Part shown: positions 40,800 to 49,674 of the stretch, in pieces
Layout: each line of letters begins with the position of its first letter
How positions within the stretch are numbered: position 1 is the first letter of the stretch
Origin: Actinophytocola sp963729115
GTDB lineage: Bacteria; Actinomycetota; Actinomycetes; Mycobacteriales; Pseudonocardiaceae
Length of the DNA stretch: 64,000 bases
Direction: 5' to 3'
Assembly (NCBI GenBank): GCA_963729115.1
Contig: CAVSMR010000011.1
Location: forward strand, 558,001 to 622,000
Notes under the pieces: model-generated
What the model was told of the DNA's origin: nothing
Seen by the model: the letters and a program-made list of their open reading frames with translations, nothing else
Databases searched by the model: none
Made by a program: the position numbers and the translations under genes

Positions 40800-42508
40800 C
40801 GGCCCGCCTGTCCGTGTGGGCCCCGCACCGCGACCGGGTCCGCCTCGTCGCCGGCGACGCGCACGAGATGACCCGCGACGACCGCGGCTGGTGGCACGCC
40901 GACGTGTCCGGGGACGTCTCCGACTACGCGTTCCTGCTCGACGACGACCGGACGCCGCTACCCGACCCGCGCTCGGCCCGGCAGCCGGCCGGCGTGCACG
41001 GCCCGTCGCGCCGCTACGACCACGGCGCGTTCGGCTGGACCGACCAGGCGTGGACCGGCCAGCAGCTCGCCGGGTCGGTGATCTACGAACTGCACATCGG
41101 CACCTTCACCGAGCAGGGCACCTTCGACGCGGCGCTGGCACGCCTCGACCATCTCGTCGAGCTGGGCGCCGACTTCGTGGAAGTGCTGCCGGTCAACGCG
41201 TTCGACGGCACCGCGGGCTGGGGCTACGACGGCGTGCTGTGGGGCGCGGTGCACGAGCCGTACGGCGGGCCGGACGCGTTCAAGCGGTTCGTCGACGCCT
41301 GCCACGCGTGCGGCCTGGGCGTGCTGCTCGACGTGGTCTACAACCACCTCGGCCCGTCCGGCGCCTACCTCGACCGGTTCGGGCCGTACTTCGCGGGGCG
41401 CACCATCTGGGGCCCGGCGCTCAACCTGGACGGCCCGGACTCCGACGAGGTCCGCCGCTACGTGCTGGACAACGCGCTCGGCTGGCTGCGCGACTACCAC
41501 CTCGACGGCCTGCGGCTCGACGCCGTGCACGCGCTGGTCGACAAGCGCGCGACGCACCTGCTGGAGGAGTTGGCCGCCGAGGTCGACGCGCTCGCCGCGG
41601 GCCTGCGCCGGCCGCTGCACCTGATCGCCGAGTCCGACCTCAACGACCCGAAGCTGATCACCTCGCGCGACGCGGGCGGGTACGGCCTCGAGGCGCAATG
41701 GTGCGACGACCTGCACCACGCGCTGCACGTGGCGCTGACCGGGGAGACGGACGGCTACTACCTCGACTTCGGCGCGCCCGGGGCGCTCGCGACCACGCTG
41801 CGGCGGGCGTTCTTCCACGCGGGCACCTGGTCGTCGTTCCGCGGCCGCACCCATGGCCGACCGATCGACCCGCGGCGTCATCCGGGGCACCGGTTCCTGA
41901 TCTACCTGCAGAACCACGACCAGATCGGCAACCGGGCCCAGGGCGACCGCATGACGGCGACGATCTCCCCCGCCCGAATGCTCTGCGGCGCGGCGATCGT
42001 GCTGTGCTCGCCGTACACCCCGATGCTCTTCATGGGCGAGGAGTGGGCGGCGAGCACCCCGTGGCAGTTCTTCGCGTCGTTCGAGGACCCGGCACTCGCG
42101 GCCGCCGTCCGCGACGGCCGCCGCAAGGAGTTCGCGGAACACGGCTGGGGCGAGTCAGAGGTACCCGACCCGATGGACCCCGCCACCGTCCGCGCCTCCA
42201 CCCTCCGCTGGAGCGAGCTGTCCGACCCGGCCCACCGCGAGGTCTACGACACCTACCGCGCGCTGATCGCCCTGCGCCGCACCCACCCCGAACTAGCCGA
42301 CCCCCGCCTGGACGCCTTCAAGGTCGACACCGCCGACGGCCACCTGATCCTCCACCGAGGTGCCCGCCGCGTAGTCGTCAACCTAGGCACCACGGAGGCC
42401 AGGATCCCCCTGGACCCCGGCCCGACCAAGATCCTCCTGTCCTCAGCCGACGCCGAGCTGACGGGCACCCACCTCCGCCTGCCACCAGAGTCGTTCGCCA
42501 TCGTCTGA
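40796..42508 (+). CDS. treZ: Malto-oligosyltrehalose trehalohydrolase TreZ
   Basis: 570 residues. A short N-terminal CBM48-like part (LSVWAPHRDRVRLVAG) precedes the GH13 barrel with VIYELHIGTFTEQGTFDAALARLDHL, LLDVVYNHLGPSGAYLDRFGPYF, the nucleophile GLRLDAVHALVD, acid/base HLIAESDLND and QNHDQIGNRAQGDR. FMGEEWAASTPWQFF is typical of TreZ. It cleaves trehalose from the TreY product. The GTG lies in the treY stop (GTGA), a coupling that keeps the two enzymes in step. A weak hairpin (CGACCACACACGGGTGTGTTCG) follows the stop near 42514. Confidence 0.95.
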   Translation: MTARLSVWAPHRDRVRLVAGDAHEMTRDDRGWWHADVSGDVSDYAFLLDDDRTPLPDPRSARQPAGVHGPSRRYDHGAFGWTDQAWTGQQLAGSVIYELHIGTFTEQGTFDAALARLDHLVELGADFVEVLPVNAFDGTAGWGYDGVLWGAVHEPYGGPDAFKRFVDACHACGLGVLLDVVYNHLGPSGAYLDRFGPYFAGRTIWGPALNLDGPDSDEVRRYVLDNALGWLRDYHLDGLRLDAVHALVDKRATHLLEELAAEVDALAAGLRRPLHLIAESDLNDPKLITSRDAGGYGLEAQWCDDLHHALHVALTGETDGYYLDFGAPGALATTLRRAFFHAGTWSSFRGRTHGRPIDPRRHPGHRFLIYLQNHDQIGNRAQGDRMTATISPARMLCGAAIVLCSPYTPMLFMGEEWAASTPWQFFASFEDPALAAAVRDGRRKEFAEHGWGESEVPDPMDPATVRASTLRWSELSDPAHREVYDTYRALIALRRTHPELADPRLDAFKVDTADGHLILHRGARRVVVNLGTTEARIPLDPGPTKILLSSADAELTGTHLRLPPESFAIV

Positions 42509-42770
42509 GCCCCGACCACACACGGGTGTGTTCGGCGCGGCGGGCCAGCCGGCGGGCGGCGGGCCGCGGAAGGCAGCGGCCGAAGCGTGCGCCAGTCTTT
42601 GGTCCGCACTGAGACGGCGAAGCCGGCCGGTGCGACCAGCGCCCGCGCCGTGCCCCGGAGCGAGTCGGCGGCCAGCGCGGATCGCGCCGGTGTGGCCGGC
42701 GGCTCCTGAACCGTCCAGCCCCGCTTCGGGCGAATTCTGCGAGCATGGGCACGAGGGAAGGGAGTCATCC

Positions 42771-42995
42771 ATGGACGACAAGCAGATCTCGTCGCGGATC
42801 GGGGAGCTCATTGACGAGGAGCACCGGCTCGAGCGGGGCGGGGAGCCTGATCCGCAGCGGCTCGAGGCGGTCGAGGTGGAGCTCGACCGGTGCTGGGACC
42901 TCCTCCGCCAGCGCCGGGCCCGGCGGGCCGCCGGCGAGAACCCCGACGACGCCGAGGTCAGGCCGACTGGCGTGGTGGAGGGCTACCTTCAGTAA
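42771..42995 (+). CDS. DUF2630 family protein
   Basis: 74 residues reading MDDKQISSRIGELIDEEHRLER..., LDRCWDLLRQRRARRAAGENPDDAEVR and ending VEGYLQ, the full pattern of DUF2630. It is a small, charged, helical protein, likely a coiled-coil dimer, common in actinobacteria and of unknown function. ATG 42771 follows GGGAAGGGAG. Its last 38 bp overlap the end of the convergent AI-2E-type gene, so the two transcripts are complementary there. Confidence 0.88.
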   Translation: MDDKQISSRIGELIDEEHRLERGGEPDPQRLEAVEVELDRCWDLLRQRRARRAAGENPDDAEVRPTGVVEGYLQ

Positions 42996-44031
42996 GGAGC
43001 GGCGCCATCACGCTGCGGGCCGTGGCCATCACCGGCACCGCCAGTAGCGCGCCGATCACGCCCGCCAGCTCCGCCCCGATCGCCAGGCCGAGGATCACCG
43101 CCACCGGATGCAGCCGCACCGCGTGGCTCATCAGCAGCGGCTCGAACACGTTGCCTTCGAGCTGCTGCACCGCGATGACCACGCCGGCCACGATCAGCGC
43201 GACCACGACCCCCTTGCTGACCAGCGCGACCAGCACCGCCACGATCCCGGTCACGAACGCGCCGATCACCGGCACGAACGCCCCCAGGAACACGAGCCCG
43301 GCCAGCGGCAGCACCAGCGGCACCCCGGTCAGCCACAACCCGAGCCCGATGCCGACCGCGTCGATCAGCGCGACGATCAGCGTCGTCCGCACGTACGCGG
43401 TCAGGTCGCGGAACGCCCGCCGGCCGGCCTCGTGCACGCGCTCGCGATGGCGCCGCGGCAACGGGCGCAGGAGGCCGCGCCACAACCGGGCGCCGTCGTA
43501 GACGAAGAAGATCAGCAGGAACAGCACCAGCGCGAGCCCGGCGAGCACCGTGCCCGCGGTCGACAGCACGCCCCACACGCCGGACACCAGCCCGGACCGG
43601 TTGCGGGACAGCCACTCCTTGCCCTGGTTCACCATGTCGTCGAGCTGCTCGGGCCGCAGCCCCACCGTCGGGAGCCAGTCGCGCAGCTCGTTGACGCTCT
43701 CCGACAGGCGATCCCCGAGCGCCGGCAGCCCGTCGACCACCGACGTGACGACCACCGTCACCAGCGCGCCCAGCGCCACGATGCCGAGCACCAGCACCCC
43801 GGTCGCGGCGAGCGGCCGGGACACGCCCCGCCCGTGCAACAGCTCCACGCCCGGCACGAACAGCGCCGCCAGCAAGATCGCGATCGCGATCGGCACCGCG
43901 ACGAACGCGAGGCGGGACAGCACCTGCCCGACCACCCACACCGTGGCCGCGACGACGAGGAACTGCACGCAGCGCAGGGCGATCCGGCCAGTGCGTCCCG
44001 ATCGGAAGGTGGGCTCGCTCGACTCAGTCAC
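42958..44031 (-). CDS. AI-2E family transporter-like membrane protein
   Basis: 357 residues with eight predicted helices. The first cluster is LRCVQFLVVAATVWVVGQVLSRLAFVAVPIAIAILLAALFVPGVELL, then a soluble stretch (about 100-160) and the later helices (TVLAGLALVLFLLIFFVYDG; ALIDAVGIGLGLWLTGVPLVLPLAGLVFLGAFVPVIGAFVTG). The GxxxPxxG-type sequence LGAFVPVIG and the final QLEGNVFEPLLMSHAVRLHPVAVILGLAIGAELAGVIGALLAVPVMA are typical of the family. Members export small solutes or ions; very few are proven for AI-2. GTG 44031. Confidence 0.9.
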   Translation of the reverse strand: MTESSEPTFRSGRTGRIALRCVQFLVVAATVWVVGQVLSRLAFVAVPIAIAILLAALFVPGVELLHGRGVSRPLAATGVLVLGIVALGALVTVVVTSVVDGLPALGDRLSESVNELRDWLPTVGLRPEQLDDMVNQGKEWLSRNRSGLVSGVWGVLSTAGTVLAGLALVLFLLIFFVYDGARLWRGLLRPLPRRHRERVHEAGRRAFRDLTAYVRTTLIVALIDAVGIGLGLWLTGVPLVLPLAGLVFLGAFVPVIGAFVTGIVAVLVALVSKGVVVALIVAGVVIAVQQLEGNVFEPLLMSHAVRLHPVAVILGLAIGAELAGVIGALLAVPVMATARSVMAPLLTEGSPPPRQSA

Positions 44032-44170
44032 CCGCCAACGTTAACCGGACAACCCGGCCCGCACGTGGTGACCTCAGGGGTACCGTGACGGCACCCAGCC
44101 ACGATCAACCGGATATCCGTGGCGTTCGCTGGGACGCAACCAACGCATTGAATTCCGGAGAGGCGGCACA

Positions 44171-44842
44171 GTGCGGGTGCTCGTGTTCGGCGCGACCGGC
44201 ATGGTCGGCCAGGGTGTGGTGCGGGAATGCCTGCTCGCGGACGACGTGTCGTCGGTCGTCGCGATCGGCCGTGGCTCGGCCGGCATCGACGACCCGAAGT
44301 TCCACGAGGTGCTGCGCGGCGACCTCGCCGACCTGTCCGACGTGGCCGAACTGTCCGGTGTGGACGCCTGCTTCTTCTGCCTGGGCGTGCCGTCCGCGGG
44401 CGTGAAGGAGGCGGACTACACGCGGATCACCTACGACCTGACCATGTCGGCGGCAGCCGCGGTCGCGGCCGCGAACCCGGCCGCCACGTTCGTCTACGTG
44501 TCCGGTCAGGGCGCGGACAGCACCGAACGGGGCCGGGTGATGTGGGCGCGCGTGCGCGGCCGGACCGAGAACGCGCTGCTGGCGACCTCGCTCAACGCGT
44601 ACATCCTGCGGCCGGGCTACATCCAGCCGCGGCACGGCGCGCGGTCGAAGGTCACGCTGTACCGCACGATCTACCGGGTCACGTCGGTGCTCTACCCGCT
44701 GCTACGGCTGGTCGCGGGCAACCACATCACGACGACCGAGGTCGTCGGCCGGGCGATGCTCGCGCTGGCCCGCGGGGCGGACCCCGGCACCCGGATGCTC
44801 AACAGCCCGGAGATGAACGAGCTCAGCTCCCGGGCGACTTGA
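44171..44842 (+). CDS. NAD(P)-binding epimerase-like protein
   Basis: 223 residues. The Rossmann motif is VLVFGATGMVGQGVV at the N-terminus, then LRGDLADLSD, CFFCLGVPSAGVKEADYTRITYDL and FVYVSGQGADS. The SDR catalytic Tyr/Lys pair is absent where expected, which fits the atypical NAD(P)-binding (NmrA/HIM1-like) group. GxIQPRHGARSKVTLYR and the last part GNHITTTEVVGRAM are common to actinobacterial relatives. Function is unclear; it may be a sensor or reductase. GTG 44171. Its 3' end overlaps the FUSC gene by 20 bp in convergent orientation. Confidence 0.82.
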   Translation: MRVLVFGATGMVGQGVVRECLLADDVSSVVAIGRGSAGIDDPKFHEVLRGDLADLSDVAELSGVDACFFCLGVPSAGVKEADYTRITYDLTMSAAAAVAAANPAATFVYVSGQGADSTERGRVMWARVRGRTENALLATSLNAYILRPGYIQPRHGARSKVTLYRTIYRVTSVLYPLLRLVAGNHITTTEVVGRAMLALARGADPGTRMLNSPEMNELSSRAT

Positions 44843-45917
44843 TCACGGGGAGCAGCGCGCGAGCGTCGTCGTGCCGCAGGCCGGTGGCCTGGAGCAGGTC
44901 GACCGCCACGGACCGCAGCTGGGCGGCGACCACCTGGGTGGAGAAACCGCTGTGCGCCAGCGAGTCACTGTCGACTGTGGACGCGGCCGCGCGCAGGGTC
45001 TCGCGGGCGGCAGCCGGTGACTCCCCGAGGTTGGCGGCGAGCAGCTCGGTCGCGGCAGCCAGCTCGCGCAGTCCGGCGGGCAGGCTGGGTGGCACCGGCT
45101 CGTCGTCGACCAGGGCGGCGCGCGAGCGGCGCAGCAGTACGCGGGTGTTGCGCAGCGCGTGGTCGAGCGGTTCGACGGAGTCCAGATAGGACCGGAGGAC
45201 GTGGCGCCGGCGGCGGTGCAGCGGGGTGATCGCGAGGATCTCCCGGGCGGTCCGCAGCGCGTCGCGGTAGTCGTCGATGGTCTGCTGGGTGCGGACGCGG
45301 CGCAGGGCGTCGGCGGCGATCTCCGGATCGCGGGACTCGAGGGCTTCGGCCGCACTGGTGAGCGCCACGGCCAGCTCGTTGATCATCTTGGCGGCATGCT
45401 TGCCCGCGATTCGTGACGGGTTGCCCGGCAGGACGGCGATCGCGGCGATCCCGAGCACGCCGCCGATGAGCGCGTCGAGCATCCGGTCCCACCCGGCGGT
45501 GCCACCGGGCGGCAGCAGGGTGGCGACGAGGACCGCGGAAGATCCGGCCTGCAGCACGATGAGCGGCCCGCCGCCGAGGAGCACCGCGGCCGTCATCGCG
45601 AGCCCCAGCACGAGCGCGAGCTGCCAGAACCCGGTACCGATGGTGGACACGAGCAGGTCGCCGACCCCGATCCCGAGGCTCACCCCGACGACGAGCTCCA
45701 CGACCCGGCGCAGCCGCTGCTGCCCGAGGCCGACGCCGATGCAGATGATCACCGCGATCGGCGCGAAGAACGGCTGGCTGTGTCCGAAGACCTCGGTGGC
45801 CACCAACCAGGCCAGCGCCGCGGCGACCGCACACTGGATGATCGGCAGCCCCATGCGGCGCAGCGCCCGCACCCGCCGCCGCACCCCGGCCCGCACCCGC
45901 GCCCGACTCACCCGCAC
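44823..45917 (-). CDS. FUSC family membrane protein (aromatic-acid-exporter type)
   Basis: 364 residues. The N-terminal half has six hydrophobic helices (IQCAVAAALAWLVATEVFG; QPFFAPIAVIICIGVGLGQ; VVELVVGVSLGIGVGDLLV; LALVLGLAMTAAVLLGG; MLDALIGGVLGIAAIAVLP) followed by a long soluble helical domain with many Arg and Glu. The APIAVIICIGVGLGQQRLRRVVELVVGVSLGIGVGDLL part is the FUSC/ArAE signature. Homologues export aromatic acids or similar compounds, or have structural envelope roles. GTG 45917. Confidence 0.88.
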   Translation of the reverse strand: MRVSRARVRAGVRRRVRALRRMGLPIIQCAVAAALAWLVATEVFGHSQPFFAPIAVIICIGVGLGQQRLRRVVELVVGVSLGIGVGDLLVSTIGTGFWQLALVLGLAMTAAVLLGGGPLIVLQAGSSAVLVATLLPPGGTAGWDRMLDALIGGVLGIAAIAVLPGNPSRIAGKHAAKMINELAVALTSAAEALESRDPEIAADALRRVRTQQTIDDYRDALRTAREILAITPLHRRRRHVLRSYLDSVEPLDHALRNTRVLLRRSRAALVDDEPVPPSLPAGLRELAAATELLAANLGESPAAARETLRAAASTVDSDSLAHSGFSTQVVAAQLRSVAVDLLQATGLRHDDARALLPVIKSPGS

Positions 45918-46044
45918 AAAGGCAGGCTAGCGAGCGGAGCGAGACGCGGCCGCGTTTACGCACGCACACGCCGGGATATCCACCCAGGAGATGTGCCGAC
46001 GACGAAGTCGCGTGCCACTGGCCGCGACTGGGTTGCGAGGAGCC

Positions 46045-46596
46045 ATGAGTCACCCCGATCCGGACCGGACCCGTCTCGACCCGTACCCCGCCGCCGAACC
46101 CGCTCCTGATCCCGCCGCCGCTCCCACGGTGCGCCAGCAAGCCGCGGTGTCGCGAACGCCGGCATCACCGCCGGTCTCCGCCCCGCGCGCCGGCGCAGCG
46201 TACGAGGCCGCCGGAGCGTACGAGGACGAGCTCGTCGAGGAAGGCGTCGCGGATCCCGACTACCGGCGGATCCGCACGGTCGGCGTCGTCACCACGATCA
46301 TCACGGTGATCACCGCGACGTTCGCCGTCGTGCTCGGCGTGCACATCGTGCTGGTGCTGGGCAGCGCCAACATGGCCAACGGCTTTGCGTCCTTTGTGGA
46401 CGGATGGGCGAGCGGGATCACGCTGGGCCTCACCGGCCTGTTCACGCCGGGCAACGCCAAGATCGCCACGCTGCTGAACGAGGGCCTGGCCGCCATCCTG
46501 TGGCTCGCCATCGGCGGCGTGCTCAGCTACCTCATCCGCCGCTTCGCGCTGCCCGGCCCGCGCCGGGTGCAGCGCTACCGCCGCGTCGTGCGCTGA
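46045..46596 (+). CDS. Pro/Ala-rich membrane protein, hypothetical
   Basis: 183 residues. The first 75 are Pro/Ala-rich and disordered (YPAAEPAPDPAAAPTV), then ADPDYRRIRTVGVVTTIITVITATFAVVLGVHIVLVLGSAN makes one helix, a loop GFASFVDGWASGITLGLTGLFTP a second, and AAILWLAIGGVLSYLIRRFALPGPRRVQRYRR a third with a basic end. Actinomycete proteins with this plan are common but uncharacterised. ATG 46045 has GCGAGGAG 5 bp before. A strong hairpin terminator follows 33 bp after the stop. Confidence 0.7.
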   Translation: MSHPDPDRTRLDPYPAAEPAPDPAAAPTVRQQAAVSRTPASPPVSAPRAGAAYEAAGAYEDELVEEGVADPDYRRIRTVGVVTTIITVITATFAVVLGVHIVLVLGSANMANGFASFVDGWASGITLGLTGLFTPGNAKIATLLNEGLAAILWLAIGGVLSYLIRRFALPGPRRVQRYRRVVR

Positions 46597-46628
46597 CGCG
46601 ACCCGCGAGGCAACACCTTCGCCGCGAC

Positions 46629-46666
46629 CGTGAGTCGGCCACCAGCTCCTGGTAGGCCGACTCACG
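46629..46666 (+). terminator. Large hairpin terminator
   Basis: CGTGAGTCGGCC pairs with GGCCGACTCACG, and the inner ACCAG/CTGGT extends the stem with a single bulged A, giving about 17 bp around a 3-nt loop. It lies 33 bp after the membrane-protein gene. The remaining sequence to 46871 holds no gene that I can support, though minus-strand residues such as GQPGLLGAVAAKSLLGQDFR could be a remnant. Confidence 0.75.
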
Positions 46667-46871
46667 ATCGTCGGCACGCGTTCGTCCCGGTCCGCCAGCG
46701 GCAGGACCATGCCGCGCTCCTTCGTGACGCGGAAGTCCTGGCCCAGCAACGACTTCGCCGCGACCGCGCCCAGCAGGCCGGGCTGCCCGGTGCTGACCTG
46801 GACAAACGCCGGCGGGTTTCGCGTCGCCGACGGTTGGGTAGCCGCAGGCACGGCAACAGGAGGGAGCGCCC

Positions 46872-47039
46872 ATGCACCGGGAAAGCGACACGCACAGTCC
46901 GCGGCAGGACGACAACCTCAAGCAGGAGCTGGACGGCATGCTGCGAGGCAACCGGCCGAGCCGGGCGGAGGAATGGCGTGAGCCCGAGCTGCCGCCGGAC
47001 GAGGATCACCGCTGGGAGGACACGCGGCCGCGCGGCTGA
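46872..47039 (+). CDS. Small acidic hydrophilic protein
   Basis: 55 residues, starting MHRESDTHSPRQDDNLKQEL and including DGMLRGNRPSRAEEWREPE, then an acidic Asp/Glu-rich end. Proteins with the pattern HSPRxDDxLKxELxGMLRGxRPxRAEEWRxPE are found in many actinomycetes, as I recall, but have no known function. ATG 46872 with a GGAGGGAG ribosome site 6 bp upstream. It is free of helical membrane or catalytic features. The pattern of charges and the ribosome site support it as real despite its length. Confidence 0.7.
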   Translation: MHRESDTHSPRQDDNLKQELDGMLRGNRPSRAEEWREPELPPDEDHRWEDTRPRG

Positions 47040-47145
47040 CCCAGAACTCCGCGGGTACCTCCACAGGCACGGTCACGGCACTCCCGGGAGTGTGCGTGCC
47101 CCAGATTCCCGCGAGTTGAGAACACCCAGCTGGCGGGATCGCCTC

Positions 47146-47180
47146 CCTCGGCGGTCAGACCCCCGGACTGACCGCCGAGG
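47146..47180. terminator. Bidirectional hairpin terminator
   Basis: CCTCGGCGGTCAG pairs perfectly with CTGACCGCCGAGG (13 bp) over a 9-nt loop; outer arms GGCGGGA/TCCCGCC add a second helix. It lies between the small acidic gene on the plus strand and the DUF1304 gene on the minus strand. The preceding 47040-47140 contains another GC-rich inverted repeat around ACTCCCGGGAGT. Confidence 0.75.
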
Positions 47181-47202
47181 TTCCCGCCGTTTCAGCGCCT
47201 CC

Positions 47203-47574
47203 TCAGTGCGCGAGCACGACCAGCCCGGCCGCCACCGCCGCGGGCACCGCCTGCACGAGCAGGATCCGGGGGTTGGCCGTAGCCGCCCCGTAGATGCCGG
47301 CGATGACCACGCAGGCGAGGAAGAACAGCGTGACCGGGTAGCCGACGGTGCCGTCCGGCCCGCCGGCGACGAGCCCGAACACCAGCCCCGCCGCGAGGAA
47401 CCCGTTGTACAGCCCCTGGTTCGCCGCGAGCACGGCACTGGCCTGCGCCACCTCCTCGGTGGTGCCGAAGATCCGGCGCACCCGCGGCGTGCGCCACAGG
47501 AACATCTCCAGCACGAGGAAGTACCCGTGCACGAGGGCCACGAGGCCCACCACTACTGCCGCGACGACGTCCAA
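47203..47574 (-). CDS. DUF1304 family membrane protein
   Basis: 123 residues with four helices. The start VVAAVVVGLVALVHGYFLVLEMFLWRTPRVRRIFG, the middle AANQGLYNGFLAAGLVFGL and VTLFFLACVVIAGIYGAATANPRILLVQAVPAAVAAGLVVLAH give the DUF1304 signature (HxxFxxLEMFLW and NQGLYNGFLA). The function of the family is unknown. A TTG at 47574 with GGAGGTCGGG just upstream fits best as start. It lies 9 bp after the small membrane protein gene on the same strand. Confidence 0.88.
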   Translation of the reverse strand: MDVVAAVVVGLVALVHGYFLVLEMFLWRTPRVRRIFGTTEEVAQASAVLAANQGLYNGFLAAGLVFGLVAGGPDGTVGYPVTLFFLACVVIAGIYGAATANPRILLVQAVPAAVAAGLVVLAH

Positions 47575-47583
47575 CCCGACCTC

Positions 47584-47853
47584 CTACTCGGCGGGCTGCT
47601 CGCCCTCCTCAACCGGCACCCGCAGGGGCCGCACCCAGGTCCACGTCGCGAACAGGGCGGCGGCCACCAGCATCCCGAGCCCGGCCCACAGGTTGATGTT
47701 CACCCCGGCGGAGCGCTCGATCTCGTCGTCGGTGGTGAACCAGATGCCGAGCACGGTGGTCACCAGACCGTACACGCCGAGCAACAGGGCGATGATGAGC
47801 CGGATGTCGAACGCGGCGGCACGCCGGGTCCGCCCGGTCTTCGGTGTTGCCAT
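47584..47853 (-). CDS. Small two-helix membrane protein next to a symporter
   Basis: 89 residues with two hydrophobic helices (FDIRLIIALLLGVYGLVTTVLGIWF and INLWAGLGMLVAAALFATWTW) joined by an acidic loop, and a charged C-terminus. The ATG at 47853 lies 15 bp downstream of the sodium:solute symporter stop. Small membrane proteins of this plan commonly accompany such symporters in actinobacteria, so a subunit or assembly role is plausible. Not in a named family that I can assign with confidence. Confidence 0.7.
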   Translation of the reverse strand: MATPKTGRTRRAAAFDIRLIIALLLGVYGLVTTVLGIWFTTDDEIERSAGVNINLWAGLGMLVAAALFATWTWVRPLRVPVEEGEQPAE

Positions 47854-47868
47854 GGTCGTCCCGCCTCC

Positions 47869-49569
47869 CTAGAAGATGATGTTGAGCGCGATGGTGATGA
47901 CGAGCGCGATGCCCGCGAGCAGCGTCGGGTTGCGGTACCACCCGGCGTCCTCACCGGTACGCGACGGGGTGCGGTCCGCCTTGGGGGTCAGCGAGTACAC
48001 GAGGCCGGCGAGCTGCTCGGCCGGCTTGGGCCGCGTCACGTAGGTCACGGCGACGCTGACCGCGATGTCGACGACGAACGCCGCGCCGGCACCGACGAAC
48101 GCGCCGCCCTGGCCGGGCAGGGTCCACACGCCGGACTCGGTCAGCACGAAGACGAACACCGCGGCAGCCGTGCCGCTGACCAGCCCGCTCCAGCCGGCCG
48201 CCGGCGTCATCCGCCGCCAGAACAGCCCGAGGATGAACGTGGCGAACAGCGGCGCGTTGAAGAACGAGAACAGCTGCTGCAGGTAGTCCATCAGGTTGGC
48301 ATAGGTGGAGGCGATGAACGCGGTGCCGATGGCGAGCACCGTCGCGATGACCGTGACCACGCGGCCGACCCGCAGGTAGTAGTCGTCCGGCCGGTCCTTC
48401 CTGATGTAGGACTGCCAGATGTCGTAGGTGAACACCGTGTTGAAGGAGCTCAGGTTCGCCGCCATGCCGGCCATGAACGCGGCGAGCAGGCCCGTGATCG
48501 CGATGCCGAGCATGCCGTTGGGCAGCAGGTCGCGCATGAGCAGCAGCAGGGCGTTGTTGAACGTGGCCCCGCTGGGTGCCTCGCCGCCCGCCATCAGCGC
48601 GGCCTTGTTGTCGCCCTGCAACTCGGCCACGGCGACGCCGGCGATCATGCCCGGGATGATCACGATGAACGGGACGAACATCTTCGGGAACGCGCCGATG
48701 ATCGGCGTGCGCATCCCGGCCGACATGCTCTTGGCCGCCATCGCGCGCTGTACCTCGACGAAGTTCGTGGTCCAGTAGCCGAACGAGAGCACGAAGCCGA
48801 GGCCGAACACCAGGCCGATCACCGACAGGAGGTCGTTGTCGAAGCCGGTGAGCTGGTTGCCCGGCCAGCTTTCGACCTGCTCCGGTCCACCCGGCCCGCC
48901 GGAGACCTTGTCGACGAGCCCTTGCCAGCCGCCGACCTTGTAGAGCCCGACGAGCGTGAGCGGCAGCAGCGCGGCGACGATCACGAAGAACTGCAGCACC
49001 TCGTTGTAGATCGCGGCGGACAGCCCGCCGAGTGCGGTGTAGCTGAGCACGATCGCGGCGGCGACGATCACCGAGACCCAGATCGGCCAGCCGAGCAGGA
49101 GGTTGACCACGCTCGCGAGCAGGAAGAGGTTCGCGCCGGCGATGAGGACCTGGGCGGTCGCGAAGCTGATGCCGTTGACCAGGTGGGTGCCCTTGCCGAA
49201 GCGGCGCAGCATGAACTCCGGGACGCTGCGGACCTTGGAGCCGTAGTAGAACGGCATCATCACGACGCCGAGGAACAGCATCGCCGGGACCGCGCCGACC
49301 CAGAAGTAGTGCGCGGTGGGCAAGCCGTACTCCGCGCCGTTGGCGGACATGCCCATGACCTCGATCGCGCCGAGGTTGGCGGAGATGAACGCCAGCCCGG
49401 TCACCCAGGCGGGCAGCGACCGCCCGGAGAGGAAGAAGTCAAGGCTCGTCGAGACCCGCCTTCGCGCGAGGTACCCGATGCCGATGACCAGCACGAAGTA
49501 CGCGGCCAGCAAGACGTAGTCCACCGCGTTGGCATCCAGCCGCAGGTTCGCATCAGCCAGCACAGTCAA
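47869..49569 (-). CDS. Sodium:solute symporter (SSS family, sugar-transporter type)
   Basis: About 566 residues with some 14 helices. Conserved parts are FFLSGRSLPAWVTGLAFISANLGAIEVMGMSANG, SVPEFMLRRFGKGTH, AAAIVLSYTALGGLSAAIYNEVLQFF, GYWTTNFVEVQRAMAAKSM (similar to the SGLT-type signature) and MAANLSSFNTVFTYDIWQSYI. It couples Na+ entry to uptake of a sugar or similar solute. The start is uncertain: a GTG at 49578 overlaps the ribosome site, whereas TTG 49569 has GGAGGAGG with an 8-nt spacer, so I prefer the TTG. The small membrane protein and DUF1304 genes follow in the same run. Confidence 0.9.
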   Translation of the reverse strand: MTVLADANLRLDANAVDYVLLAAYFVLVIGIGYLARRRVSTSLDFFLSGRSLPAWVTGLAFISANLGAIEVMGMSANGAEYGLPTAHYFWVGAVPAMLFLGVVMMPFYYGSKVRSVPEFMLRRFGKGTHLVNGISFATAQVLIAGANLFLLASVVNLLLGWPIWVSVIVAAAIVLSYTALGGLSAAIYNEVLQFFVIVAALLPLTLVGLYKVGGWQGLVDKVSGGPGGPEQVESWPGNQLTGFDNDLLSVIGLVFGLGFVLSFGYWTTNFVEVQRAMAAKSMSAGMRTPIIGAFPKMFVPFIVIIPGMIAGVAVAELQGDNKAALMAGGEAPSGATFNNALLLLMRDLLPNGMLGIAITGLLAAFMAGMAANLSSFNTVFTYDIWQSYIRKDRPDDYYLRVGRVVTVIATVLAIGTAFIASTYANLMDYLQQLFSFFNAPLFATFILGLFWRRMTPAAGWSGLVSGTAAAVFVFVLTESGVWTLPGQGGAFVGAGAAFVVDIAVSVAVTYVTRPKPAEQLAGLVYSLTPKADRTPSRTGEDAGWYRNPTLLAGIALVITIALNIIF

Positions 49570-49674
49570 CTCGGGCACCTCCTCCGGTCAACAAGTCTCT
49601 GGATCAAGCAAACACCAGCGCGGCACGGTTCGCTCGACGAGTGACCGTCCATATGGGATGGTCAGCCCCCCTGG

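Noticed and set aside
46667..46871. Possible minus-strand gene (GQPGLLGAVAAKSLLGQDFR and following)
   Set aside because: The short meaningful-looking stretch has no start with a ribosome site and runs into the antisense of the neighbouring gene; at best a remnant.
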